From Sphingomonas sp. 32-62-10 (lineage in GTDB: Bacteria; Pseudomonadota; Alphaproteobacteria; Sphingomonadales; Sphingomonadaceae), in NCBI GenBank assembly GCA_002280555.1, contig NCEE01000015.1, positions 41,251-105,250 on the forward strand: DNA of 64,000 nt, read 5' to 3'. The notes below the pieces were generated by a model. The model was given only the letters and a program-made list of their open reading frames with translations, was not told the origin of the DNA and made no database searches. Positions 34,072 to 43,165 of this stretch are shown here, one piece after another (the stretch's first letter is position 1; the number at the start of each line of letters is the position of its first letter). Position numbers and translations under genes: made by a program.

Positions 34072-35244
34072 TCACGGCTGCGACACCATGCCCGCCCGCA
34101 ATACGCGCAGCACATTGCCGCCCATCACCTTGGCGATCTCGTCACGGGTAAAGCCGCGATCGACCAGCGCCTGTGTGACGACCGCCAGCTGCGACACATC
34201 GAACGCCGTCGTCACCGCGCCGTCGAAATCGGATCCCAGCCCGACATGATCGATCCCCACCAGATCGCGGACATGCGCGATTGCCGCTGCCGTGCCGCGC
34301 GGATCGGTGCCACAGATTGCGGCATCCCAATAACCGATGCCGATCACGCCGCCTGTTTTGGCGATGCCCCTGATCTCGTCATCGGTCAGGTTCCGGTTGA
34401 CCTTGCACACCGCCTGCACGCCGCCATGGCTGGACACGATCGGGCGTTTCGCCATCGCGATCACCTCGGCGACCGCCCGATGGCTGCTATGCGCGATATC
34501 AACGACCATGCCGATCTTTTCCATCCGCCGCACGACCTGCCGACCGAGCGGGGTCAGCCCGCCCTTGGCGACGCCGTGCATCGATCCCGCCACTTCATTG
34601 TCGAAGAAATGCGCGAGCCCCGCCATCCGGAACCCCGCCGCATAAAGCCGGTCGAGATTGCCGAGCTTGCCCTCGATATCCTGCAACCCTTCCACCGACA
34701 GCAGCCCGCCAACCGCAGGCGACCCGTTCCGCCGATCCGACACCAAAGCGTCGAGATCGGCGGGCGTTAGGATGACGCGCAGATTGCCCTTTGACGCGGC
34801 GGCATATTTTTTCAGCTTCTCGGCATGCCAAAGCGAGCGTTCGAGCAACGACGTCCAGGTCCGAACCGGCTGGCGCTGCGCCACGGTCAGCAGCGTGATG
34901 TTATCGCTGTCGGCCGCATTGGCGTCGTAATTCTGGCCCTTGGGCGTCTTGGTGACCGAGGAGAAGACCTGCAGCGCGACATTGCCCGCCATCAGCCGGG
35001 GCAGATCGACCTGCCCCTGATCGGATCGTTCGAGCAGATCGCGGCTCCACAGCAGCGGATCGGCATGCATGTCAGCGATGCCGAGCGACTGGTGCAGCGC
35101 GCGGGTCTGTGCGGTCACCTTGGGCAGGGGCACGGGCACGACCTTGTTCATCGATCGTTCGACCATGCCGGGCGCGAACGCGAAAAAGGCGATGGCGGCG
35201 ATGACGATCAGGATGAGCAGGCCCAGGACTATCCGGCGGATCAT
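34072..35244 (-). CDS. Membrane dipeptidase, peptidase M19 family
   Basis: 390 residues with an N-terminal membrane anchor (about 3-23). The renal-dipeptidase zinc ligands are visible: H60/D62 (ADMHAD), the bridging Glu (SVEGLQD), His in DIAHSS and His in SSHGG. The segment GLGSDFDGAV is also typical. Such enzymes split dipeptides, including some with D-residues, so a role in peptidoglycan peptide recycling is possible. The ATG directly abuts the folA stop. Confidence 0.92.
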   Translation of the reverse strand: MIRRIVLGLLILIVIAAIAFFAFAPGMVERSMNKVVPVPLPKVTAQTRALHQSLGIADMHADPLLWSRDLLERSDQGQVDLPRLMAGNVALQVFSSVTKTPKGQNYDANAADSDNITLLTVAQRQPVRTWTSLLERSLWHAEKLKKYAAASKGNLRVILTPADLDALVSDRRNGSPAVGGLLSVEGLQDIEGKLGNLDRLYAAGFRMAGLAHFFDNEVAGSMHGVAKGGLTPLGRQVVRRMEKIGMVVDIAHSSHRAVAEVIAMAKRPIVSSHGGVQAVCKVNRNLTDDEIRGIAKTGGVIGIGYWDAAICGTDPRGTAAAIAHVRDLVGIDHVGLGSDFDGAVTTAFDVSQLAVVTQALVDRGFTRDEIAKVMGGNVLRVLRAGMVSQP

Positions 35245-35730
35245 TCATTCCCTCCCCAAGGTGACGAAGCGATAGCCAGGGCGCGCCCCGTCTGCGGGGT
35301 GATCCTCGGCCGCGAGCACCGCGAATCCCTCCAGCGATGGCGCTACCGTATCGCCTTGCGGTGACAGATGCACTTCAGTCAGTTCGATCCGCTGTGCCAG
35401 CGGGAGAAACTGCGCGTAAATCTCCGCACCACCGATGATGGCGATATCGCCCGGCCCGGCCAGCGCCAGCGCTTCAGCCACCGAATGCGCGACCTGTGCC
35501 CCCGTAGCACGCCAGCCTGCGTCGCGCGTCAGCACGATGTGTCGCCTGCCGGGGAGCGGACCAGGGAAGCTCTCGAATGTCTTGCGGCCCATGATCATCG
35601 GCTTGCCCATCGTCATCGCCTTGAAGCGCTTCAGATCGGCGGGCAGGTGCCAGGGCATTTTGCCTTCATGCCCGATCACCCCATTATCGGCGCGGGCGAG
35701 GTAGAGCGTCAGGGTCTGCGGATCGGCCAT
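35245..35730 (-). CDS. folA: Dihydrofolate reductase
   Basis: 161 residues. It reduces dihydrofolate with NADPH. Family residues are NGVIGHEGKMPWHLPADLK (substrate/NADPH loop), MGRKTFES, GRRHIVLTR and IIGGAEIYAQFLP. It sits in the same leftward run as thyA, which makes dihydrofolate, so the pair is functionally linked. A 54-residue gene lies between them. Its stop is followed directly by the M19 start. Confidence 0.96.
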   Translation of the reverse strand: MADPQTLTLYLARADNGVIGHEGKMPWHLPADLKRFKAMTMGKPMIMGRKTFESFPGPLPGRRHIVLTRDAGWRATGAQVAHSVAEALALAGPGDIAIIGGAEIYAQFLPLAQRIELTEVHLSPQGDTVAPSLEGFAVLAAEDHPADGARPGYRFVTLGRE

Positions 35731-35773
35731 CGCCTGCTTATGCGAGGGCGCGCGGCGCGTGCCAAGCGCAGCG

Positions 35774-35938
35774 TCACCCGTTGAGGGTCAGCGCGATGCT
35801 CACCGGGCCGATCCGCGCGTCGAGAATGGCGTGCGACGTCGCAGGAGACAGCTTGGGGGTCGCAGGCTTGGGCTGCCGATCCCCCGCCGTGCCAATCACC
35901 AACGCGGCTAGCACCAGCGCGACATACAGGTTTCTCAT
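35774..35938 (-). CDS. 54-residue secreted or membrane-anchored peptide between thyA and folA
   Basis: Reads MRNLYVALVLAALVIGTAGD, then a Pro/Lys stretch, and ends in ARIGPVSIALTLNG before TGA. The start has GAGGGA 8 nt upstream. The first ~17 residues form a signal peptide or membrane helix. The frame fits neatly between thyA (ends 36014) and folA (starts 35730) on the same strand. I recognise no family. It could be a small envelope protein. Confidence rests on the ribosome site, the hydrophobic start and its position. Confidence 0.6.
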   Translation of the reverse strand: MRNLYVALVLAALVIGTAGDRQPKPATPKLSPATSHAILDARIGPVSIALTLNG

Positions 35939-36013
35939 TGCCCGATTCCCTCGATCACCTCTTGTGATTACGCATGTAATCGTTGCGCTTGAACGCGGGA
36001 TGAACAGGCCTGT

Positions 36014-36808
36014 TTAGACCGCGACGGGCGCGGCGATATGCGGCTGGGCGACATAATCGATCAGCTTGAAATCTTCATAGACATAGCCGTCGATGCCATC
36101 CGGTTTGCGCAGGATTTCCAGCCGCGGTGGCGGGCCGGGCGAGCGCGTCAATTGCAGCCGGGCTTGCTCCAGATGGTTGAGGTAGAGATGGCAATCGCCG
36201 CCGGTCCAGATGAACTCGCCGACCTCCAGGTCGCATTGCTGCGCGAGCATGTGGGTGAGTAGCGCATAACTCGCAATGTTGAACGGCACGCCCAGAAACA
36301 CGTCCGCCGATCGCTGGTAAAGCTGCAGGCTCAGCTTGCCGTTGGCGACATGCGTCTGAAACAGGCAGTGGCACGGGGCGAGCGCCATCGCGTGCAGGTC
36401 GCCAGGGTTCCAAGCGCTGACGATCTGGCGGCGCGAGGCGGGGTTGGTTTTGATCTGGGTGATCAGCTCGGCGATCTGGTCGATCGACCGGCCATCGCTT
36501 GCCGCCCAATCGCGCCATTGCTTGCCGTAAATGGGGCCGAGATCGCCATCCACACGCGCCCATTCATCCCAGATGCCGACCTTGCGTTCCTGCAGCCAAC
36601 GCACATTGGTGTCGCCGCGCAGGAACCACAGCAGCTCGACGATGATCGAGCGCAGGTGGAGCTTCTTGGTGGTCAGCGCCGGGAAGCCCTGCTCGAGATC
36701 GAAGCGCATCTGGTGGCCGAACACCGATAAGGTGCCGACGCCGGTGCGGTCTGCGGTCTCGACGCCGGTGTCGAGGATGCGCTGCATCAGATCGAGATAG
36801 GCGCGCAC
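36014..36808 (-). CDS. thyA: Thymidylate synthase
   Basis: 264 residues, the same length as the E. coli enzyme. It methylates dUMP to dTMP using methylene-tetrahydrofolate. The nucleophile is C146 in APCHCLFQ, with RRQIVSAWNP, QRSADVFLGVPFN and the terminal PHIAAPVAV. Translation starts at GTG 36808, 4 nt after the methyltransferase stop, so the two are likely coupled. The folate partner folA lies just downstream. Confidence 0.97.
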   Translation of the reverse strand: MRAYLDLMQRILDTGVETADRTGVGTLSVFGHQMRFDLEQGFPALTTKKLHLRSIIVELLWFLRGDTNVRWLQERKVGIWDEWARVDGDLGPIYGKQWRDWAASDGRSIDQIAELITQIKTNPASRRQIVSAWNPGDLHAMALAPCHCLFQTHVANGKLSLQLYQRSADVFLGVPFNIASYALLTHMLAQQCDLEVGEFIWTGGDCHLYLNHLEQARLQLTRSPGPPPRLEILRKPDGIDGYVYEDFKLIDYVAQPHIAAPVAV

Positions 36809-36812
36809 CGCT

Positions 36813-37526
36813 TCAGCCTTCTTTGCAGGCTTTGATCGCGCGCGGATCCGGGCGCGGGCCGCGCGTGCGGAACGATGCCATATAACCCCCCGCCGATGGC
36901 ATTTCGCTCATCGACACTTGCTCGTAGCCGATGGCAGCGAACTCACATTTCAGCAGGGCAGGCGGGGTGCCATGGTTCTGGGTCGGGCGGTTGGCGTCGA
37001 CAACGATGACCAGCCCGTCGGGCTTCAGCGCGGGCCGCATTCGCCACAGAAATTCGTAGGGCTCGCCGATCTCGTGATACATGTGCACCATCAGCACCCG
37101 GTCGAAGCTGTTTTCGGGGAGCTTTGGATCGGCGGGTTCGCCCAGACGCACGCTGACGCTCTGCAGACGTTCGCGGACTACGCGCTGGGCAAGCGAATCG
37201 CGGACTTCGGGCACGATATCCTCGGCGAGTACACGCCCGTCCTTGCCGACGCGTTCGGCGAGGCGGATGGTGTAATAACCCTCGCCCGCGCCGATATCCG
37301 CCACCGTCATGCCGGGCTTGATCCCGGCCTTGTCCATCACTTCGTCGGCTTCGTTCAGCCGGTCGCGCGATTCCTCGTTCGACCAGCGTGATGAGACGAT
37401 CCGGGCGACCGGGCGATCGGCGGCGGGGAACGGGCCAGCGCCGTCGCCGCCCGATGCCATCGTGCCCGCACCGACATCGCACGCCGCGATCAGCACCAAT
37501 GCGCCAAGGATCGCTGCGCGGCGCAT
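36813..37526 (-). CDS. Exported class I SAM-dependent methyltransferase-like protein
   Basis: About 237 residues. It has an N-terminal signal with lipobox-like LVLIAAC and a Gly/Pro-rich linker. A Rossmann methyltransferase fold follows, with SAM motif I VADIGAGEGYYT and motif LMVHMYHEIGEPYEFL. SAM is a cytoplasmic cofactor, so an exported enzyme is odd, but this class is frequent among proteobacteria. Met at 37526 is preferred (GAGG about 12 nt upstream), just inside the prfB end. Its role is unknown. Confidence 0.85.
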   Translation of the reverse strand: MRRAAILGALVLIAACDVGAGTMASGGDGAGPFPAADRPVARIVSSRWSNEESRDRLNEADEVMDKAGIKPGMTVADIGAGEGYYTIRLAERVGKDGRVLAEDIVPEVRDSLAQRVVRERLQSVSVRLGEPADPKLPENSFDRVLMVHMYHEIGEPYEFLWRMRPALKPDGLVIVVDANRPTQNHGTPPALLKCEFAAIGYEQVSMSEMPSAGGYMASFRTRGPRPDPRAIKACKEG

Positions 37527-37527
37527 A

Positions 37528-38537
37528 TTAGTCGACATCCTCGACTTCGACCGTCTCACCCGTCACGCGCTGAGACAGTGCCGCCGCCATGAATGGATCG
37601 AGCGCCCCGTCGAGCACATCGCCGGGGGCGGTCGAGACGACCCCCGTGCGCAGATCCTTCACCATCTGGTACGGTTGCAGCACATAGGATCGGATCTGGT
37701 GACCCCAGCCGATATCGGTCTTGGTATCGTTTTCCGCATTGGCTGCAGCCTCACGAATCGCCAGTTCGCGTTCGTACAACCGGGCGCGGAGCTGGTTATA
37801 GGCTTCCGCCTTGTTCTTATGCTGGCTGCGCTGGTTCTGGCACTGCACGACGATGCCGGTCGGGATATGCGTGATGCGCACCGCCGAATCAGTGGTGTTG
37901 ATGTGCTGCCCGCCCGCACCCGATGCGGGCTGATGCGGACAAGGCGGTGCACGCCGCTTTCGGTCTTGGCATAGCCGTACGCGTTTTCGCCCTTCAGCAG
38001 CAACGTGGCTGACTTGATACCCGCTTGTTCGCCCGAATGCTGGTCGATCAATTCCACCTTCATACCGCGGCGTTCGGCCCAGCGCGTGTACATACGGCTG
38101 AGCATGCCAGCCCAATCCTGGCTTTCGGTGCCGCCAGCGCCCGCGTTCACCTCGATATAGGTGTCATTGGCGTCGGCCTCGCCCGCCAGCAGTGCCTTGA
38201 TCTTGTCTTCGTTCGCACGCGCGGCCAGCGCGGCGAGCCCGGCCACGCCATCATCGACCATCGCGGTATCGCCTTCCGCCTCGGCCATCTCCATCAGCTC
38301 GACGGTATCGGCAAGTTCGGTTTCGATCGCGCGGGTGGCGGTGATCGCCTCATCAAGGCGACGGCGCTCGCGCATCACCTCCTGCGCGGCCTTGGGGTCG
38401 TTCCACAACGCCTGATCCTCGACGCGCGCATTCAGTTCGTCGAGGCGGCGAAGCGCACGATCCCAATCGAGAAACCGGCGGAGCAGCGCCAGCGCCTCGT
38501 TGATGCTGTCGACATGGGCTTGCGCCTCAGCGCGCAT
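37528..38537 (-). pseudogene. prfB: Peptide chain release factor 2, broken by an out-of-frame deletion
   Basis: Frame 1 runs from ATG 38537 (MRAEAQAHVD) through GVHRLVRISP near 37940. Frame 2 starts at ASGAGGQHINTTDSAVR and runs to the stop at 37528. RF2 proteins carry about 39 residues between these blocks, from the end of the SPF tripeptide through the YPxVDDxI region to DTYR. Here SP is followed at once by the GGQ block in another frame. The loss is about 115-116 bp at about 37926-37930. No programmed N-terminal frameshift site is present. RF2 is essential, so an assembly fault or a second copy is likely. Confidence 0.88.
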
Positions 38538-38559
38538 GGACTGAACCTTTTTCCTGTGC

Positions 38560-38624
38560 CGTCATACCAGCGAAAGCTGGCATCTCTTCGTGACCGGGAG
38601 ACCCCGGCTTTCACCGGGGTGACG
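38560..38624. repeat. REP-like palindrome between prfB and PBP1A
   Basis: CGTCATACCAGCGAAAGCTGGCA at the left and ACCCCGGCTTTCACCGGGGTGACG at the right form an inverted pair with the family GTCA/TGAC ends. Each arm also folds on itself. It occupies the 115-nt gap between the two leftward genes. Confidence 0.85.
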
Positions 38625-38652
38625 CCTATCTGATGACGTACTGTGGACGTCG

Positions 38653-41199
38653 CTAGTAGATTCCGCCCTGCCTTTGCAAGAAATCGCTGTCTTTCTGGCT
38701 ATCGTCGCGGCGGGCATTCTTTGCATCCCGGGTCGGGGCCGCATCGGTCTGGCGGGCGACATTGCGGCGCGGCTCGCTTTCGGGCTTGAAGGCTTCCCAG
38801 ATAACCGACGCCTTAGGATCATCGCCCGGCCATGCACCATAGACCTGCTTGCCCGAAGCACGATCGACGCGCACCATCCGCACGCCCGGCGGTGCCCGGA
38901 ACGGCAGCACCGGCATGCCTTCATAGGCTTTTTCAGCAAACTGCTTGAAGATTGGCGCGGCGAGGGTGCCGCCTTGCGCATAACCGCCCAGGCTCGAAGG
39001 CTTGTCATAACCGATGTACAGCCCGGCGATCAGCTGCGGCGTCCCGCCGATGAACCACACATTGGTCGGCCCGGTCGACGTCCCCGTCTTGCCCATGATC
39101 GGGCGGTTGAGATCGCGCAGCACGGTGGCCGTGCCGCGCTGAATGACCCCTTCGGTGATGTGGACCATCTGATAAGCGGTGATCGGATCGATCACCTGGC
39201 GTGCGCGGATGATGGGGCGGGGCATCGCCTTGCGGTTCCAGTCGGGGGCATTGCAGCGGTCACAAGGGCGCCAGTTGTCCGGCCAGATCACCTTGCCATG
39301 CCTATCCTGCACAAAATCGATCAGCGTTGACGGGTGGCCGCGCCCGTGATTGACCAAAATCGAAAAGGCATTGACCATGCGCTGCACGGTCGTTTCGCCG
39401 GCGCCAAGCGCGATCGACAGGAAAGGCGGATATTTGCCAACCCCCATCCGGTTGATCACATCGACCACGCGATCCATGCCTGTCTGTGAAGCGGCTTTAA
39501 CCGTCATGAGGTTGCGCGATTGCTCAATCCCCCAGCGCATCGTGTGCGGGCCTGATCCGCGCCCGCCGCCGAAGTTGGTGAAGCATTTCTGCCCCAGCCG
39601 CGCGCCCTGATAGACGCAGAACGGCCCGTCGACGATGATCGAGCTGGGCGTCATCCCGTTTTCTAGCGCTGCCGCGTAGACCAACGGCTTTATCGTCGAT
39701 CCTGGTTGGCGATTTGCCTGGGTTGCACGGTTGAACGAGCCGAGCCTGGAATCGAACCCGCCCTGCATCGCCAGCACACGGCCGGTTTGCGGCTGTTCGA
39801 CCACGATTCCGCCCGACACCCGCGGGATCGAGCGCAAGGCAAAAGAGCCGCCTTCGGGCGCAACCGCAATGATATCGCCGATCTCAAGTGCGCCAAAGGC
39901 ATTGCCACCCTTACCGCGCACCGCCATCTGCGCGCCCCATTTCGGCAAGCTGCCGGTCGATCCGTCGGCAAAGCCGATCGACGCGGCGTTGCTGTCGCGC
40001 GCAATCACGATCGCGGCTCGCCAATTCTGGTAATCGAGCCCGATATTAGTGTTGACGAGCGCCTGAAGCCAGCCCTGCCCTCCCGCTTGCTGGGGCTCGC
40101 TGCCGGGCGCCGTTGGTGCGATATCGACATGGCCGAGCGGCCCGTTCCAGCCCCTTCCGCGATCATAGCGGAGCAGGCCGTCACGCAGTGCCGCCTGGGC
40201 GTATTGCTGCAGTTTCAGATCATAGGACGTCCGCACCCAGAGCCCACCGGAATAGACGCTGTACGGGCCAGCCTTTTCATTCTCGCCGAATTTATCGATC
40301 AGCTGGCGGCGAACCTCTTCAACGAAATAGCCGCCAACGCGCTCGAACTTGGGAGTCTGCCGCGCAACGGCGCCGATCGGCTCGTCTTTGGCCGCATCGA
40401 ACTGCGCCTGATCGATAAAGCCGTTGCGCAGCATTTCGCGCAGCACATAATTGCGTCGATCAATCGCCCGGGCAGTGTTGCGGAACGGATCATAATTGGC
40501 CGGTCCCTTGGGCAGGATCGCCAGATAGGCCAATTGGCCGAGCGTCAGCTCATCCAGCTCCTTGTCGAAATAAGCGTGGGAAGCCGCTTCGACCCCGAAC
40601 GCATTTCGACCAAGTGGAATCTGATTGAGGTAAAGCTCAAGGATTTGTTCCTTGGTCAGCGAATCCTCGATTCGATAAGCGAGGATCGCTTCCCTGATCT
40701 TGCGGGTGGGCGAATAGGTGTTGCCGATCAGCAGATTCTTGGCGACCTGTTGCGTGATCGTGGAGCCACCGCGCGCGCGCTTGCCGGTGCCGAACTTGCT
40801 GACATAATCGAGCACCGCCCCGATCGTGCCGGGATAATCGACGCCGTTATGGCTGAAAAAGGTGCGATCTTCGGCCGCCAGAAAGGCGTTGATCAGCATC
40901 TTGGGATATTCGTCAAACGCCAGCTCGACCCGGCGTTCACGCGCATAGCTGTGGATCGGTGCGCCATCGACCGCGCGGACATTGGTGGGTAAGGGCGGCT
41001 CATAAGCCCGCAGGCCATCGACCGAGGGCAAATCGCGCGCAAAAATCAGCCACAGCAGCGCATAGGCGATCAGCCCCAGCCCGCCGAGAATCGCTAGCAG
41101 CTTCACCCACCAGCGATCCCAGGCGCGCTCAATATAGCCCTGAAGGCCGCTCACATCGCGCCGGATGCGAAAATTCACGGTGGAAGGTGGTTCAGCCAT
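38653..41199 (-). CDS. Penicillin-binding protein 1A (bifunctional transglycosylase/transpeptidase)
   Basis: 848 residues, anchored by one membrane helix (about 35-55). The GT51 glycosyltransferase has AAEDRTFFSHNGVD and RGGSTITQQVAKNLL. An OB-like linker precedes the transpeptidase with SxxK in QPGSTIKPLVY, SRN in EQSRNLMTV and KTG in MGKTGTSTGP. The C-terminal tail is Lys/Arg/Asp-rich. It polymerises and crosslinks peptidoglycan on the outer face of the inner membrane. It follows amiC on the same strand, so synthesis and cutting enzymes are neighbours. Confidence 0.96.
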   Translation of the reverse strand: MAEPPSTVNFRIRRDVSGLQGYIERAWDRWWVKLLAILGGLGLIAYALLWLIFARDLPSVDGLRAYEPPLPTNVRAVDGAPIHSYARERRVELAFDEYPKMLINAFLAAEDRTFFSHNGVDYPGTIGAVLDYVSKFGTGKRARGGSTITQQVAKNLLIGNTYSPTRKIREAILAYRIEDSLTKEQILELYLNQIPLGRNAFGVEAASHAYFDKELDELTLGQLAYLAILPKGPANYDPFRNTARAIDRRNYVLREMLRNGFIDQAQFDAAKDEPIGAVARQTPKFERVGGYFVEEVRRQLIDKFGENEKAGPYSVYSGGLWVRTSYDLKLQQYAQAALRDGLLRYDRGRGWNGPLGHVDIAPTAPGSEPQQAGGQGWLQALVNTNIGLDYQNWRAAIVIARDSNAASIGFADGSTGSLPKWGAQMAVRGKGGNAFGALEIGDIIAVAPEGGSFALRSIPRVSGGIVVEQPQTGRVLAMQGGFDSRLGSFNRATQANRQPGSTIKPLVYAAALENGMTPSSIIVDGPFCVYQGARLGQKCFTNFGGGRGSGPHTMRWGIEQSRNLMTVKAASQTGMDRVVDVINRMGVGKYPPFLSIALGAGETTVQRMVNAFSILVNHGRGHPSTLIDFVQDRHGKVIWPDNWRPCDRCNAPDWNRKAMPRPIIRARQVIDPITAYQMVHITEGVIQRGTATVLRDLNRPIMGKTGTSTGPTNVWFIGGTPQLIAGLYIGYDKPSSLGGYAQGGTLAAPIFKQFAEKAYEGMPVLPFRAPPGVRMVRVDRASGKQVYGAWPGDDPKASVIWEAFKPESEPRRNVARQTDAAPTRDAKNARRDDSQKDSDFLQRQGGIY

Positions 41200-41301
41200 A
41201 CAGGCCGCAGCCCCTACCCAGTTTTGGTGTCGCTTGCCAGCCTTGGCGCATGATCAGACGTGGAAAGAAAGATGATGCGCTGCACCGGTGTTATCCCGCT
41301 T

Positions 41302-41396
41302 CGTCATCCCCGCGAAAGCGGGGACCCATGGCAAGTGATGTGCCCCCAATTTGGCGCGGGCCTGTCCATAGGTTCCCGCTTTCGCGGGAATGACAG
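41302..41396. repeat. REP-like palindrome between PBP1A and amiC
   Basis: CGTCATCCCCGCGAAAGCGG (from 41302) and GGTTCCCGCTTTCGCGGGAATGACAG (to 41396) form a long inverted pair around a 40-nt centre. The GTCAT/ATGAC ends match the other elements. It lies in the 232-nt gap between the two leftward peptidoglycan genes. Confidence 0.85.
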
Positions 41397-41431
41397 GGTG
41401 CGGGTTGGCGGACCTCAGACAGCCACCTCAA

Positions 41432-42685
41432 TCACCGAGACGCCATCCGCCGGGCGAAATGGATGTCGACCGCGCGGCGCACGCTCTGTGCAATCGCTGC
41501 CCGCCCGTCGCGCGAATCGATGAACGCGGCATCGACGGGGTTCGAGATGTAGCCTGTTTCGAACAGGATCGACGGCATGTCGGGCGCCTTCAAGACAACC
41601 AGCGACGCCATGCGGTGGAAATTGGGCTTGATCGGCATCAGTGGTTTTGCCTCACGCCCGAGCACCCGCGCGAAATTGGCCGATGCGTTCATCGTCTCGC
41701 GCTGCGTCAGATCAATCAGGATCGACGATATATCAACCGGGGTCGACGCGAGATTAACGCCCTGAATGATGTCCGCCTTGTTCTCGCGCGCGGCTAGCCG
41801 GGCAGATTCCTTGTCGGACGCGACTTCGGACAACGTATAGACGGTCGCACCGCTGGCCGATCCGCCGCCGACGCTGTCGCAGTGAATCGAAATGAACAGA
41901 TCGGCCTTTAGCTTGCGGGCAATGCCATAGCGTTCCTGCAAGATCAGATATTTGTCATCCTCGCGCGTCAACGCCACGCGTACTCGACCCGATGCGACCA
42001 GTTCGTCGCGGATCGCGCGGGCGATCTTCAGCGTCACGTCCTTTTCGCGCAGGCCACTGTCAGGCGAAATCGCGCCGGGATCGACCCCGCCGTGCCCGGC
42101 ATCGATCACTACCAGCGGGCGGCTGTCATCATCGCCGTACACGCGCGGCAGCGCGAGCTTGCGGCTGGCGAGCGGGACAGGCGTCGACACGCGGTAAACC
42201 GCCGGCGTCACCCCCGATCCATAGTTGAACGGCGGCAGAAACCGCATCCGCCCTTCGGCAGCGGCACGCGCAAAGCGGGCATCATCGACCGTGCGCAGCA
42301 TCAGCGTGAGTTCATGCCCGTTTCGTCCGAATTTCCCTTCGGTGACGATTGCCGGTGCGGCAAGATCGAACACGATCCGCGCGCCACCATCACCCCGGGC
42401 GGCCTGTCGGATACCGTCGACCAGGCCATCGGAATCGACGCGCCCGCCGGGCCGAGCACCGTCGACATCAAGCGCGATCCGCTGCGGCCCGTCGAGTGCA
42501 AAGGTGGACGCTTGCGCCACCACCCCGTCGAAACGAATGACGATCCGGTCAGGGCGCACATCGATCCGCTCAACGGTCGCAGCCCAAGCGGGCGCGCCGC
42601 CCAGCCAAAAGGCAAACAGGGCAAGGAGGAAAGACACGCGGCGACAATGCCGTGCGGAGGGCCCGCCGGTCCAGTAAAAAGGCAT
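41432..42685 (-). CDS. amiC: N-acetylmuramoyl-L-alanine amidase, AmiC type
   Basis: 417 residues: a signal peptide (to about 35), an AMIN domain (about 38-130, starting VERIDVRPDRIVIRF) that targets the septal wall, and a zinc Amidase_3 domain (about 190-410). Zinc-site and catalytic motifs are VIDAGHGGVDPGAI, SGLREKDV, FISIHCDS and SILFETGYISNP. It cuts the stem peptide from muramic acid during cell separation. GGGAG lies upstream of the ATG. It heads the long leftward run. Confidence 0.94.
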   Translation of the reverse strand: MPFYWTGGPSARHCRRVSFLLALFAFWLGGAPAWAATVERIDVRPDRIVIRFDGVVAQASTFALDGPQRIALDVDGARPGGRVDSDGLVDGIRQAARGDGGARIVFDLAAPAIVTEGKFGRNGHELTLMLRTVDDARFARAAAEGRMRFLPPFNYGSGVTPAVYRVSTPVPLASRKLALPRVYGDDDSRPLVVIDAGHGGVDPGAISPDSGLREKDVTLKIARAIRDELVASGRVRVALTREDDKYLILQERYGIARKLKADLFISIHCDSVGGGSASGATVYTLSEVASDKESARLAARENKADIIQGVNLASTPVDISSILIDLTQRETMNASANFARVLGREAKPLMPIKPNFHRMASLVVLKAPDMPSILFETGYISNPVDAAFIDSRDGRAAIAQSVRRAVDIHFARRMASR

Positions 42686-43165
42686 GAAGGGATCGCTCCC
42701 GCTGGGACAAGTGATGAGGCTTGCCTAGGGGGCCGCGTCTCAAATCGCGGTGAAACGACGCGGTTAACTTGCCGTTCGGCATTTTTTTGCCGGTGGGCGG
42801 CAAATCACTGCCGGTTGCTGTCCGCCAAAGGTGATGCTAGGCCGTCAGCATCCGCGATTGTGCGCAAGCCGCGCACGACCGGGTAATCGACCGCGCGATG
42901 CCGTCCGGCCCGAGCGCGGTACTTCAGGTTGACGCTCGAATGATGCATTTCCCTTGCCCCGCAAACCGCCCGGTCAACACCGGCGGCTATGTGGGCGCGT
43001 GGGGTGTCGCGGACCAAGGGTCCCGGCGTGCACTGCGGGCAGAGGCAATTTCTATCGCAACACGATCGACCGGAGCGGGCAGCGATGCCGCGCCTCCGTC
43101 GACGCCACTTAATCGCATGCGGCCCGGCCTGAACGGCCCCGGCACGCGTGCGCGGAGATATATCA
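42686..43165. promoter_or_regulatory. 480-bp divergent control region between amiC and rne
   Basis: No convincing gene is present. The region serves as promoter for both directions, and most of it is probably the long rne leader; in many bacteria RNase E trims its own leader. A short hairpin TGCCGTTCGGCA at 42770-42781 is followed by seven T residues (42782-42788). This could be a weak rightward terminator or attenuator before rne. Confidence 0.45.

Noticed and set aside
35781..36017. 78-codon frame on the plus strand between folA and thyA
   Set aside because: It overlaps the better supported reverse-strand 54-residue gene and has no ribosome site.
38440..38537. Programmed frameshift at the prfB N-terminus
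   Set aside because: The frame is open through codons 15-30 with no stop, so the classical site is absent. The real break is downstream.
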